DNA of 5,475 bases. Source: DATHWB01 sp041744795 (GTDB taxonomy: Bacteria > Actinomycetota > Acidimicrobiia > Spongiisociales > ZC4RG35). A program made the translations under genes and the position numbers. Below the pieces are notes generated by a model. It saw only the letters and a list, made by a program, of their open reading frames with translations, did no database searches and was not told the origin of the DNA. Positions within the stretch are counted from its first letter, which is position 1, and each line of letters begins with the position of its first letter. Location: NCBI GenBank assembly GCA_041744795.1, contig JBGTKD010000108.1, forward strand, positions 1-5,475, written 5' to 3'. Of the stretch, positions 1 to 5,475 are shown piece by piece.

Positions 1-1359
1 GTCCACAACGTCAAAGTCGAACTCCGAGTTCGTGTCCCAGATCACGTCGGCGGTCCGCCGAAGCTCAAGCGTGTTCTCTACCCACGACACAAAGGCATCC
101 GAACCGGCACACCGAAACTGCGCCTCTAGTTCGTACTCGTACAGAGACGCGCCGATCGCATCCACTGCAGATGCGATCAACTCGGAGCTCCCGATCTCGC
201 CTGGACGGACGACCTGCATGTCGTCGATGAAGAACACGCTCACCCGGGCGACCCGTAATAGCTCCTCTACCTGAGCCACGTCAGTCCGCTTCGCGGCCGG
301 GGTATACCTATTGGCGCTGGTTGCGCGAATGCGGTGAGCCTCATCGCAGATCATTACGTCCAAAACGTCTTGATCTTCGCCTATGTAGGAGTTGAAGTAT
401 TTGAAGACACTGCCAGCTCGAGATCCAACAACCTTTCGCATGTTCCCGGTAAATGCACGTGATCCAGTCGCGTGATGGGTCACATAGCCGTTGGCAGAGA
501 GTTCTCCGACCAGGTTGATCGCGACCACCGACTTCCCCGTTCCCGGGCCTCCCTTAATGATGAATGCCGCCTTCGTCCCCGTCCGGTGCGCGTCTGCAAC
601 GTGGGCAATCACGGAGTTGAAGGCAACCCGTTGCTCGTCGAGCAGCACATAGGCGGGTTCTCCCTTGATCATCTTGGACGTGTGATCGAGGAGCTTCTTG
701 TTCGGTCGATACCTTCCCTCGAGCACCGTGGTCAGCAGAGGAATCCCGCCGCCCGCCCCAAGGTCCTCATTCAGCCATGCCGCGAGTTCGTCCACCTGGT
801 CGCCTGCAAACAACGGGTTCACGGCCAAAGACCCGGCATGGCGAGCCGCGTACAACTCGGACTCGGCATCGTATGTGAAGTTGTGGAGATAGCTCGAAGC
901 TCGCAGACCGGCCTTGCCTTCAGCGAAGACCTCATGCGTGTCGAGAAGGTATTGCCGATATTGCCCGACCTGAACAGACGGGTGAAGCGTTTCTCGCATT
1001 CCTCCTCCGAGGAAGACCGTGACGAGTTCGTCGATGTCCGAGGACTCGGCGCCGTCCCACTGTTTCAACTCGACGACCGACGCCATCGGGCGGCCCTCAT
1101 CGTTGTGCCCAGTGAGCATCACATCCAACCGACGCGAACTCATGGGTAGTTGGTACTCACAGATCACGCCATGGTCTCGCAACCCGGCGACATCCACGAC
1201 TCGACCCATCGCAGCGAGCGAGTTCTTCCAAGATCGGACTTCAGACTCAGGTGGCCAGTAGCGGAAGTGCCGGAAGAAGCCCTCCCGGAGCCGCTCACCG
1301 ATCAGATTGCGAGTAGTCGAAGACACAAAGTCAGGTGACGTTCCCGAATAGAGGTGCAC
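1..1359 (-). CDS. Schlafen group 3-type (DUF2075) helicase with N-terminal PD-(D/E)XK-like nuclease region, 3' end cut off by window
   Basis: The frame is open from the left edge to a TGA at 1396-1398. I place the start at GTG 1357-1359, giving MHLYSGTSPDF, because family members begin with a similar M-x-x-Y-x-(G/A)-T segment. The 453 visible residues contain Walker A GGPGTGKS at 270-277, Walker B DEAH at 339-342, then FFIDDMQVVRPGEIGS and EAQFRCAGSDAF. These are hallmarks of the DUF2075 / SLFN-g3 superfamily I helicase domain. Residues about 60-140 resemble a PD-(D/E)XK nuclease: RRLDVML (Asp79), VVELKQW (Glu97, Lys99) and QYRQY (Gln133, Tyr137), like the RecB/Cas4 QxxxY motif. The likely role is ATP-dependent DNA or RNA processing in the cytoplasm, plausibly in phage defence; that role is inferred from the family. 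There is no clear Shine-Dalgarno. A TAGGCT at 1367-1372 could be a -10 for a leaderless start, but this is weak. Perhaps a few hundred C-terminal residues are missing. Confidence 0.9.
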   Translation of the reverse strand, partial: MHLYSGTSPDFVSSTTRNLIGERLREGFFRHFRYWPPESEVRSWKNSLAAMGRVVDVAGLRDHGVICEYQLPMSSRRLDVMLTGHNDEGRPMASVVELKQWDGAESSDIDELVTVFLGGGMRETLHPSVQVGQYRQYLLDTHEVFAEGKAGLRASSYLHNFTYDAESELYAARHAGSLAVNPLFAGDQVDELAAWLNEDLGAGGGIPLLTTVLEGRYRPNKKLLDHTSKMIKGEPAYVLLDEQRVAFNSVIAHVADAHRTGTKAAFIIKGGPGTGKSVVAINLVGELSANGYVTHHATGSRAFTGNMRKVVGSRAGSVFKYFNSYIGEDQDVLDVMICDEAHRIRATSANRYTPAAKRTDVAQVEELLRVARVSVFFIDDMQVVRPGEIGSSELIASAVDAIGASLYEYELEAQFRCAGSDAFVSWVENTLELRRTADVIWDTNSEFDFDVVD

Positions 1360-1373
1360 GGCAAGCAGCCTAA

Positions 1374-1685
1374 GCAACCAGCCTGGCCCGCGCAGTCAGC
1401 GGTCAAGTCGCTTCCGCAAGAACGGGTTCCAGCCAAACTTTCCACAGCGACCGCCTCAACGACGAAACCTTCCACGGCCTACCCGAGGGTGCCTATGTGC
1501 CCCAGGGCGCCGGCCCACACCGCTGTGCGGGAGAGGCTCTCATCCAAATCCTGATGCCGGCCCTTCTCGCCTGGTTCACCAAGCACTTCGAATGGCACTT
1601 CCCGCCACAGGACTCCTCGCCCACGGGACGCGGCCTTGCACCGTCCCCCCGCGACCGCATCCGTGGCACCGTCACCCGCCGATGA
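1374..1685 (+). pseudogene. cytochrome P450, C-terminal remnant
   Basis: This plus-strand frame is open from an in-frame TAA at 1371-1373 to TGA at 1683-1685. It encodes the typical end of a cytochrome P450: a DRLNDETFHGLPEGAY stretch (from about 1449), then VPQGAGPHRCAGE, where Cys at 1524-1526 would be the heme thiolate ligand and the following Glu starts helix L. After it come LIQILMPALLAWF and HFEWHFPPQD, which match the helix L and C-terminal beta region. Nothing matches the remaining roughly 350 residues of a P450 (I-helix, ExxR). No ATG, GTG or TTG lies in frame before GTG 1497, which falls just ahead of the heme loop, so no functional enzyme can be made. The 5' part is replaced by the divergent helicase gene, which starts at 1359. 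The motif lacks the insertion before HRC that is usual in CYP152 peroxygenases, so I do not assign a P450 family. Recognisable similarity probably begins near 1437. Confidence 0.75.
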
Positions 1686-1700
1686 CGAAAGACGAGACCT

Positions 1701-1716
1701 CACCCCTGCTCGGGTG
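1701..1716. terminator. weak hairpin in the convergent gap
   Basis: CACCC, a six-base loop and GGGTG form a short 5-bp stem between the P450 remnant and the 3' end of the alcohol dehydrogenase gene. The position fits a shared terminator, but there is no clear T-run on either strand, so it may be chance. No other structure is visible in the 46-base gap. Confidence 0.2.
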
Positions 1717-1731
1717 TGACGCTTTCCGCCC

Positions 1732-2790
1732 TCAGCGAGTGATGGCGACCTTCATTGCCTTGGTTTCTGCGGCTCGCCCGAAGGTGTCGTAGGCATCCAT
1801 CATTTCGTCCAGCTTGAAGCGATGACTCACGAACCTCTCCGGTGTCAGCTTGCCCTGTGCCACCAGCTTGAGAAGCATCGGCGTGGTCGTCGCACTCACC
1901 AAACCAGTGGTGATGGTCACGTCCTTGATCCACAGATCCTGAAGCTTGAGCTCCACCGACTTACCGTGCACACCGGCATTTGCCACTGTCGCACCAGGAC
2001 GGATCATCGAGACGCACATGTCGAATGTCTGCGGAATGCCTACCGCCTCGATCGCCACGTCAACACCTAGGCCGCCGGCGGTCATAGCCATGACCTGGTC
2101 ATGCCAGCCATCGACACCGCTGTTAAGGGTGTCTGAGGCACCGAACTTCTTGGCCACTTCGAGCCGATTGTCGTCGAGGTCGATGGCGATGATGCGGGAG
2201 GGGCCGTAGAGACCAGCCGTCATGATCGCGGACAGACCCACCGGGCCAGCCCCAACCACCGCTACCACGTCTCCTGGCTGGACCTGTCCGTTGCGGACAC
2301 CGATCTCGAACCCAGTGGGGAGGATGTCTGAGAGCATGATTCCCGCTTCGTCGCTGACGCCCTCCGGCAGCTTGTGCAGTGAGTTGTCTGCGAACGGCAC
2401 ACGGACGTACTCGGCCTGGGTGCCGTCGATCAAATGGCCAAAGATCCAACCGATCCCCGACGTCCCTTCATCATCGAGGCAGTGGGATGGCAGTTGCTGG
2501 TGACAGTACGAGCATGACCCGCAGGAGGTGATGCAGGAGATGATCACTCGGTCACCCACCGCAAGGCCCTTCACCGCCGATCCGACTTCGGTGATCGTGC
2601 CTACGCCCTCATGTCCGAGGACCCGGCCATCGGCCACTGTCGGAACGTCACCTTTGAGAATGTGAAGATCGGTCCCACAAATCGTGGTCGTGTCGATTTG
2701 GACGATTGCATCGGTCGGCGTCTGGATCTTGGGGTTCGGGACCTCTTCCCAGGACTTGTTGCCTGGGCCGTGATAGACGAGTGCCTTCAT
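1732..2790 (-). CDS. zinc-dependent alcohol dehydrogenase (medium-chain, secondary-alcohol dehydrogenase-like)
   Basis: This 352-residue protein is full length for the zinc-containing MDR family and closest by eye to the isopropanol / secondary alcohol dehydrogenase branch. It should oxidise an alcohol to a ketone or aldehyde, or the reverse, in the cytoplasm. The GroES-like catalytic domain carries likely catalytic zinc ligands Cys38 (in ICGTDLH), His60 with Glu61 (GHEGVG), and Asp155 (MLSDILPTG). Cys90, Cys93, Cys96 and Cys104 form the structural zinc lobe. The Rossmann domain has GAGPVG at 180-185. Asp204 at the end of strand beta2 (IAIDLDD) favours NAD+ over NADP+; this is inferred from family rules. 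The start ATG at 2788-2790 has an excellent Shine-Dalgarno, AGGAGGA, seven bases upstream. It lies downstream of the zinc-free MDR gene in the same direction, separated by 103 bases with their own structured region. The true substrate cannot be read from sequence. Confidence 0.95.
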   Translation of the reverse strand: MKALVYHGPGNKSWEEVPNPKIQTPTDAIVQIDTTTICGTDLHILKGDVPTVADGRVLGHEGVGTITEVGSAVKGLAVGDRVIISCITSCGSCSYCHQQLPSHCLDDEGTSGIGWIFGHLIDGTQAEYVRVPFADNSLHKLPEGVSDEAGIMLSDILPTGFEIGVRNGQVQPGDVVAVVGAGPVGLSAIMTAGLYGPSRIIAIDLDDNRLEVAKKFGASDTLNSGVDGWHDQVMAMTAGGLGVDVAIEAVGIPQTFDMCVSMIRPGATVANAGVHGKSVELKLQDLWIKDVTITTGLVSATTTPMLLKLVAQGKLTPERFVSHRFKLDEMMDAYDTFGRAAETKAMKVAITR

Positions 2791-2797
2791 GTGCGGC

Positions 2798-2804
2798 TCC
2801 TCCT
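2798..2804 (-). promoter_or_regulatory. strong ribosome binding site of the alcohol dehydrogenase gene
   Basis: On the minus strand AGGAGGA lies seven bases before ATG 2790. It is the best Shine-Dalgarno in the window and fixes the start of the dehydrogenase. It sits three bases after the outer arm of the inverted repeat at 2808-2848, so pairing there could affect ribosome access. Confidence 0.8.
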
Positions 2805-2807
2805 GTT

Positions 2808-2848
2808 TCGTGACGTTCGCGCGGAAAAAGTCGTTCCGCTTGTCACGA
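2808..2848 (-). promoter_or_regulatory. nested inverted repeat in the alcohol dehydrogenase leader
   Basis: The outer arms TCGTGAC (2808-2814) and GTCACGA (2842-2848) match perfectly over 7 bp. Inside them GCGGAA (2821-2826) and TTCCGC (2834-2839) form a perfect 6-bp stem with a seven-base loop. The 3' outer arm on the minus strand ends three bases before the Shine-Dalgarno. If transcription enters from upstream, this would fold as an RNA hairpin in the leader. If a promoter lies here (GATACT at 2848-2853 is a poor -10 candidate with no good -35), the outer arms would be a DNA operator instead. A role as terminator of the upstream gene is less likely because no T-run follows. Confidence 0.4.
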
Positions 2849-2864
2849 GTATCTCTTGCACCTC

Positions 2865-2874
2865 CCGCCGGCGG
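2865..2874. promoter_or_regulatory. 10-bp perfect palindrome between the two dehydrogenase genes
   Basis: CCGCCGGCGG is a perfect palindrome 19 bases downstream of the stop of the zinc-free MDR gene (read on the minus strand) and upstream of the nested repeat. It could be a regulator site or part of an upstream terminator. GC-rich palindromes this short also arise by chance in such DNA, so the call is weak. Confidence 0.15.
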
Positions 2875-2893
2875 TAGATCCGAAGGACCCTGG

Positions 2894-3862
2894 CTAGGGC
2901 TCCATCGAGATCACCACGTTGCCGACCTTCTGGCCGGTGGCGACGTAGCGGAAGGCATCCACGATCTCCTCGAACGGATAAGTCCGATCGTGGAGCGGAC
3001 GGAACTCACCGCCTTCCATGAGATCTCGGAAGAACCGCACTCGTTCCTGGGTATGGGCGGGCAACGCGATCGCCACACTGTGGTCACCGACGTACCGTGT
3101 CCACACAGCCAGCGGAAGGTTGCGCCACCCGGGGCCTGCGTCGCTGGCCACATAGAACCCGCCAGGGACGATCGCCGGTTTCCAGGTCCGGTAGGTCGTC
3201 TTGCCCACCGCGTCGAAAACGATGTCATAGAGGGCACCGGGGGGCGGAAGGGTGTCGGTGGTGTAGTCGAGCACATGGGCCGCACCGAGGGACCCAACCA
3301 GGTCGATGTGCTCGGTGGCGCACACGGCGGTCACTTCGGCTTCGAAATGGGCCGCCAGTTGCACCGCGGCAGACCCGATCGCACCGGTCGCCCCGTACAC
3401 CAGTACACGCTTTCCCGGCTCCTCGATGCCGCCGAAATGCAGGTTGTTGAAGGCGTAAGAGGCTCCCTCATTCCCCGGTGCGGCGCCCTCGAAGTCGCAA
3501 CCAGCGGGCATGTGAGCGATGAGCCGATCGTGACGCACGACCTTGTACTCGGCGTGACACCCGAACCGGGCGTCGTCGAAACCGAACACCCGCTCTCCCA
3601 CTGCGAACCCGGTCACCTCGTCGCCGATTGCTTCGACCACACCGGCGAACTCGTTCCCCAGCACGGGGTGCTTCGGCTTGGTCACTCCGTAGAACAGGCG
3701 GGCGAAGGCGGGCGATCCGCTGACTACACCGAGGTCGGTTCGGTTGACCGTCGTGGCGTGGATACGAACAAGCACCTCGTCGGCGGCAGCCACCGGCACG
3801 GGAAGGTCGACGAAACGGATCACGTCGGGTGTTCCATACCGGTCAGCGATCGCAGCTTTCAC
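2894..3862 (-). CDS. zinc-independent MDR oxidoreductase (quinone oxidoreductase-like, NAD(P)-dependent)
   Basis: The protein has 322 residues from GTG 3860-3862 (MKAAIADRYGTPDV), the usual MKA-type beginning and length of this family. An ATG at 3970 in the same frame would add 36 residues without family character and overlap the protease gene by 65 bases, so I reject it. The N-terminal GroES-like domain has NRTD at 40-43 where zinc enzymes carry the catalytic Cys, and GNEFAG at 69-74 with no His-Glu pair, so no catalytic zinc is expected. The Rossmann motif is YGATGAIGS at 156-164, and LGAAHVLDYT and FDAVGK follow as in quinone oxidoreductase and enoyl-reductase-like MDRs. It would reduce a quinone, enone or carbonyl compound with NAD(P)H; the exact substrate is unknown. 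No Shine-Dalgarno is visible before the GTG. It starts 43 bases after the protease stop and may be translated from the same message. Confidence 0.9.
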   Translation of the reverse strand: MKAAIADRYGTPDVIRFVDLPVPVAAADEVLVRIHATTVNRTDLGVVSGSPAFARLFYGVTKPKHPVLGNEFAGVVEAIGDEVTGFAVGERVFGFDDARFGCHAEYKVVRHDRLIAHMPAGCDFEGAAPGNEGASYAFNNLHFGGIEEPGKRVLVYGATGAIGSAAVQLAAHFEAEVTAVCATEHIDLVGSLGAAHVLDYTTDTLPPPGALYDIVFDAVGKTTYRTWKPAIVPGGFYVASDAGPGWRNLPLAVWTRYVGDHSVAIALPAHTQERVRFFRDLMEGGEFRPLHDRTYPFEEIVDAFRYVATGQKVGNVVISMEP

Positions 3863-3905
3863 AGCGACCGAGCGTAGATGCCGGAGGCCGTCGTCGCGTC
3901 GAGGG

Positions 3906-4358
3906 TCAATCTGGATCGGGAGCGAAAACTGCGAGGGCGCGCATGGTGCCGGCCGGTTCGATGTCGACATAGGGTTCGGGCGCGGACCAGTCGAATATCA
4001 CGTCGAACTTCTTGAAGAAGTCATCGCGCCCGAGGAGGACGAAGCCACAATTGGCGACCCAGAACTCCGTGCAAATGGTCGTTGTCCTCCACCGAACCTT
4101 GCCGCGACATGTGCGTATCTCGAAGTCTCCATCAGCCCCCTGGCCCCGGATCGGCTCGCCGTTGCCGCCTACCGGCATCTTCAGCTTGTCGTAATCGACG
4201 CCGAGCGCTTCCAAGATTTGAAGGGGAACCACCGTCCGATCTGCGCCGGAGTCCAACATTGCAGTCGCTTGCAGGCGTCGGTCATTCGCCACGACAACAT
4301 CGACCTTGACCAGGGGCGAATGCCCTATGAGCGTCGCAGTTCCGGGGACTCGAACCAC
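3906..4358 (-). CDS. retropepsin-like aspartic protease
   Basis: The 150-residue protein has the single-domain retropepsin pattern. The catalytic triplet is Asp36-Ser37-Gly38 in AMLDSGADRTVVP, a flap-like segment PVGGNGEPIRG lies at 62-72, and the C-terminal hydrophobic-hydrophobic-Gly element is FVLLGRDDFF at 106-115 followed by FDVIFD. Such single-lobe proteases form an active site only as homodimers. No signal peptide or membrane segment is visible, so it should be cytoplasmic. The GTG start lies two bases after the TAG of the DUF5678 gene and has no Shine-Dalgarno, which suggests translational coupling. Bacterial proteins of this type are mostly uncharacterised and the substrate is unknown. 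The family call is firm; activity is inferred from the intact DSG. Confidence 0.85.
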   Translation of the reverse strand: MVRVPGTATLIGHSPLVKVDVVVANDRRLQATAMLDSGADRTVVPLQILEALGVDYDKLKMPVGGNGEPIRGQGADGDFEIRTCRGKVRWRTTTICTEFWVANCGFVLLGRDDFFKKFDVIFDWSAPEPYVDIEPAGTMRALAVFAPDPD

Positions 4359-4360
4359 GG

Positions 4361-4579
4361 CTAGAAAAAGTACGCCTTGCCTTGCTCCGGCACGTGATGC
4401 AAGAGAACAGGCGGGTACCCGGCCTTCCTGGCGAGGCTGAGTGTCTCAGCGGGGCTGTTCCCCACCGCAACGATCTCGTCGTTATACAGTCCGACCCACT
4501 TTCCAGGGTGTTCTAGGAGTTGGTGCTCCACTTTTTCGCTGAACACGCGCTCAATGGAATCCTGCGCGGGAAGGGTCAC
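4361..4579 (-). CDS. DUF5678 small protein
   Basis: The 72 residues match the DUF5678 pattern: LLEHPGKWVGLYNDEIVAVG at 21-40, then a predicted helix SPAETLSLARKAG at 42-54 and a final strand PPVLLHHVP at 56-64. The pattern amounts to 'hold steady, own value, then helix', and no enzymatic motif is visible. The start is GTG 4577-4579, with AAGAGG eight bases upstream as a fair Shine-Dalgarno. The frame is open further upstream but has no better start. By recollection, small DUF5678 genes are often found next to retropepsin-like protease genes, as here; the two probably form a functional pair. The protein could be a partner, substrate or inhibitor of the protease, which is inference only. Confidence 0.8.
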   Translation of the reverse strand: MTLPAQDSIERVFSEKVEHQLLEHPGKWVGLYNDEIVAVGNSPAETLSLARKAGYPPVLLHHVPEQGKAYFF

Positions 4580-4611
4580 GATGTCGGCCTCTTGGCTCGT
4601 TGCATGCGCCC

Positions 4612-4640
4612 AACGTAAGGGATCGGTCCGGCTACATCAA
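4612..4640 (-). promoter_or_regulatory. candidate promoter for the DUF5678-protease pair
   Basis: On the minus strand TTGATG (4635-4640) and TACGTT (4612-4617) are 17 bases apart, in the 95-base gap upstream of GTG 4579. They match the sigma-70-type consensus at 4 of 6 and 3 of 6 positions, so this is a modest candidate. Apart from it, I see nothing in the gap, including no start of an AbiEii toxin. Confidence 0.25.
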
Positions 4641-4674
4641 CCGTCGTGGATTCCAAATGAAGCACTACCGGTCG

Positions 4675-5367
4675 TCAGCCGCTCCGACGACCAAGAACGT
4701 TTCGGTTCACGCTCGCAGCGCTTCCCATGGTCTCGCTCGTGTTAATGCCCGTTCCGGTGGCCAGCTGCAGGATCGCACCGACGTCTCTGCTGTCACCCAG
4801 CGCCGCGGCGATATCAGATTCGGTAACCAGCCCTCGGGCCAAAGCGTCGGACGCGATCCGCCCGAGATGGCCGCCGTCCATTTGATCGTCCGCCAGATCG
4901 GCGATCGTCCGGGCTGGGGTGGTGACCGCAAACCCGTCGTGGACGGTCCATGAGTCGCGGTCCAGGCCTCCGGTTCGCACTCGAATCTTCACATGGGCCC
5001 GAGACTGAATACGTTGGTCGGAGATGAACTCCGGTACGTCGGCGATTGCCACGCCCAGATCGAACAGAGCCGCAGCGGATCTGTGAGATACCCAAAGATG
5101 CGGCCGAATCGTCCGTTCCCTCGGCGATAGGTCGGGAGTGAGCCGCAGCCACGCCACTCGGAGTCGCTGATGAGGGTCATAACCCGTTCCAACTATCCGA
5201 TAGACGCCATGGTCGTGCCTCTCGATCGTGCCGCTCGTCACCCCACGCTGCAGGGCCGAATCGTCCACACCTTGGCGGTGTGCCTGGGCGCGAGTGAAGT
5301 AGCCCTGTTGGGCCTCAGTCACATCGCTCAGTCGGCGGCCGAGCGGGGGGCGCGATCCTTCGAACAC
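4675..5367 (-). CDS. AbiEi-type antitoxin-like protein (type IV toxin-antitoxin family), toxin partner not adjacent
   Basis: From GTG 5365-5367 the protein has 230 residues. Residues 16-58 form the AbiEi N-terminal winged helix: EAQQGYFTRAQAHRQGV, then ALQRGVTSGTIERHDHGVYRI. The following part carries the family signatures LWVSHRSAAALFDLG (about 91-105) and FAVTTPARTIADLADDQ (146-162), then DGGHLGRIASDALARGLVT. In AbiE systems this protein represses its own operon and counters the AbiEii nucleotidyltransferase toxin; here no AbiEii gene follows. The last 25 or so residues (GTGINTSETMGSA onward) do not look like the usual end and may be a frame read past a truncation. Starts at TTG 5385 and GTG 5320-5322 are also possible. 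I chose 5367 because TATGAT at 5374-5379 is spaced for leaderless transcription from it. Confidence 0.8.
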   Translation of the reverse strand: MFEGSRPPLGRRLSDVTEAQQGYFTRAQAHRQGVDDSALQRGVTSGTIERHDHGVYRIVGTGYDPHQRLRVAWLRLTPDLSPRERTIRPHLWVSHRSAAALFDLGVAIADVPEFISDQRIQSRAHVKIRVRTGGLDRDSWTVHDGFAVTTPARTIADLADDQMDGGHLGRIASDALARGLVTESDIAAALGDSRDVGAILQLATGTGINTSETMGSAASVNRNVLGRRSG

Positions 5368-5373
5368 AGGCCG

Positions 5374-5379
5374 ATCATA
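5374..5379 (-). promoter_or_regulatory. -10 box TATGAT spaced for a leaderless start of the AbiEi-like gene
   Basis: TATGAT on the minus strand matches the consensus -10 at 5 of 6 positions. Six bases separate it from GTG 5367, the spacing at which transcription would begin on the start codon itself. No good -35 is seen (GTCGTT at 5397-5402), which is common for actinobacterial leaderless promoters. Confidence 0.45.
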
Positions 5380-5394
5380 CTGCAAAACTATCGG

Positions 5395-5475
5395 CTAACG
5401 ACAGATTTGCAGCATGTCTGACTTTGGCTTCACCTGAAACGTCCGGCCCCCAGGAAACTCGACGGGACCGTCAGC
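5395..5475 (-). CDS. possible C-terminal end of an unrecognised gene, cut by the right edge
   Basis: The minus-strand frame is open from the edge to TAG at 5395-5397 and gives 26 residues containing VEFPGGRTFQVKPKSDMLQ, which reads like real protein rather than a shadow. I do not recognise it. Its stop lies 28 bases before the GTG chosen for the AbiEi-like gene. Alternatively this is just the upstream region of that gene. Confidence 0.3.
   Translation of the reverse strand, partial: ADGPVEFPGGRTFQVKPKSDMLQICR

Noticed and set aside
472..1149. Plus-strand open frame of 225 codons
   Set aside because: It is antisense to the helicase gene across its nuclease and Walker A region and has no family character.
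1401..1406. TTGACC as -35 box for the helicase gene
   Set aside because: No acceptable -10 occurs at 16-18 bases; the nearest TANNNT (1367-1372) is 28 bases away.
1479..1703. Minus-strand small frames opposite the P450 remnant
   Set aside because: They are low-complexity, Arg/Gly-rich products and antisense to a recognisable P450 C-terminus.
2789..3877. Long plus-strand open frame of 362 codons
   Set aside because: It lies opposite the zinc-free MDR gene, which has full family motifs; the translated product has no recognisable domain and is a high-GC shadow.
3863..3970. ATG 3970 as start of the zinc-free MDR protein
   Set aside because: It would overlap the protease gene by 65 bases and add 36 residues without family similarity; GTG 3862 gives the usual N-terminus.
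3744..4364. Plus-strand open frame of 206 codons
   Set aside because: It is antisense to the protease gene and the start of the MDR gene; no domain is recognisable.
1..5475. CRISPR arrays, tRNA or rRNA genes, transposase or integrase genes, attachment-site repeats
   Set aside because: I looked for spaced direct repeats, cloverleaf-like segments and recombinase motifs and saw none.

Overview
The window is high-GC DNA (about 60% or a little more by eye) in which every convincing intact gene lies on the minus strand and most starts are GTG. With oxidoreductases and an AbiEi-type protein of actinobacterial character, this points to a high-GC actinobacterium or a close relative. No marker gene fixes the taxon. 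It looks like an accessory region: a helicase-nuclease of a defence-associated type, a broken cytochrome P450, an antitoxin-like protein without its toxin, and ordinary dehydrogenases.

Layout, left to right. Positions 1-1359 (minus) hold the first 453 codons of a Schlafen group 3-type (DUF2075) helicase with an N-terminal PD-(D/E)XK-like nuclease region. Its C-terminus lies beyond the left edge. Immediately upstream, on the plus strand, 1374-1685 is the 3' remnant of a cytochrome P450: the heme-cysteine motif is present but the rest of the gene is gone. A weak hairpin sits in the convergent gap before a 352-residue zinc-dependent alcohol dehydrogenase (1732-2790, minus). That gene has a strong Shine-Dalgarno preceded by a nested inverted repeat. 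Next, 2894-3862 (minus) is a zinc-free quinone-oxidoreductase-like MDR protein. Then come a single-domain retropepsin-like aspartic protease (3906-4358, minus) and a DUF5678 small protein (4361-4579, minus), two bases apart. An AbiEi-like antitoxin-type protein (4675-5367, minus) follows, with a -10 box placed for leaderless transcription. The last 80 bases may hold the C-terminal end of another minus-strand gene.

How the genes may work together: DUF5678, protease, the zinc-free MDR gene and the alcohol dehydrogenase run in one direction with gaps of 2, 43 and 103 bases, so they could be co-transcribed. The last gap carries its own possible regulatory structure. The two dehydrogenases, and formerly the P450, would suit oxidation of an alcohol or hydrophobic substrate, but no substrate can be read from the sequence. 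The less understood parts are the DUF5678-protease pair downstream of an antitoxin-like gene and the nuclease-helicase that abuts a truncated P450. I see no CRISPR array, tRNA, rRNA, transposase or integrase.
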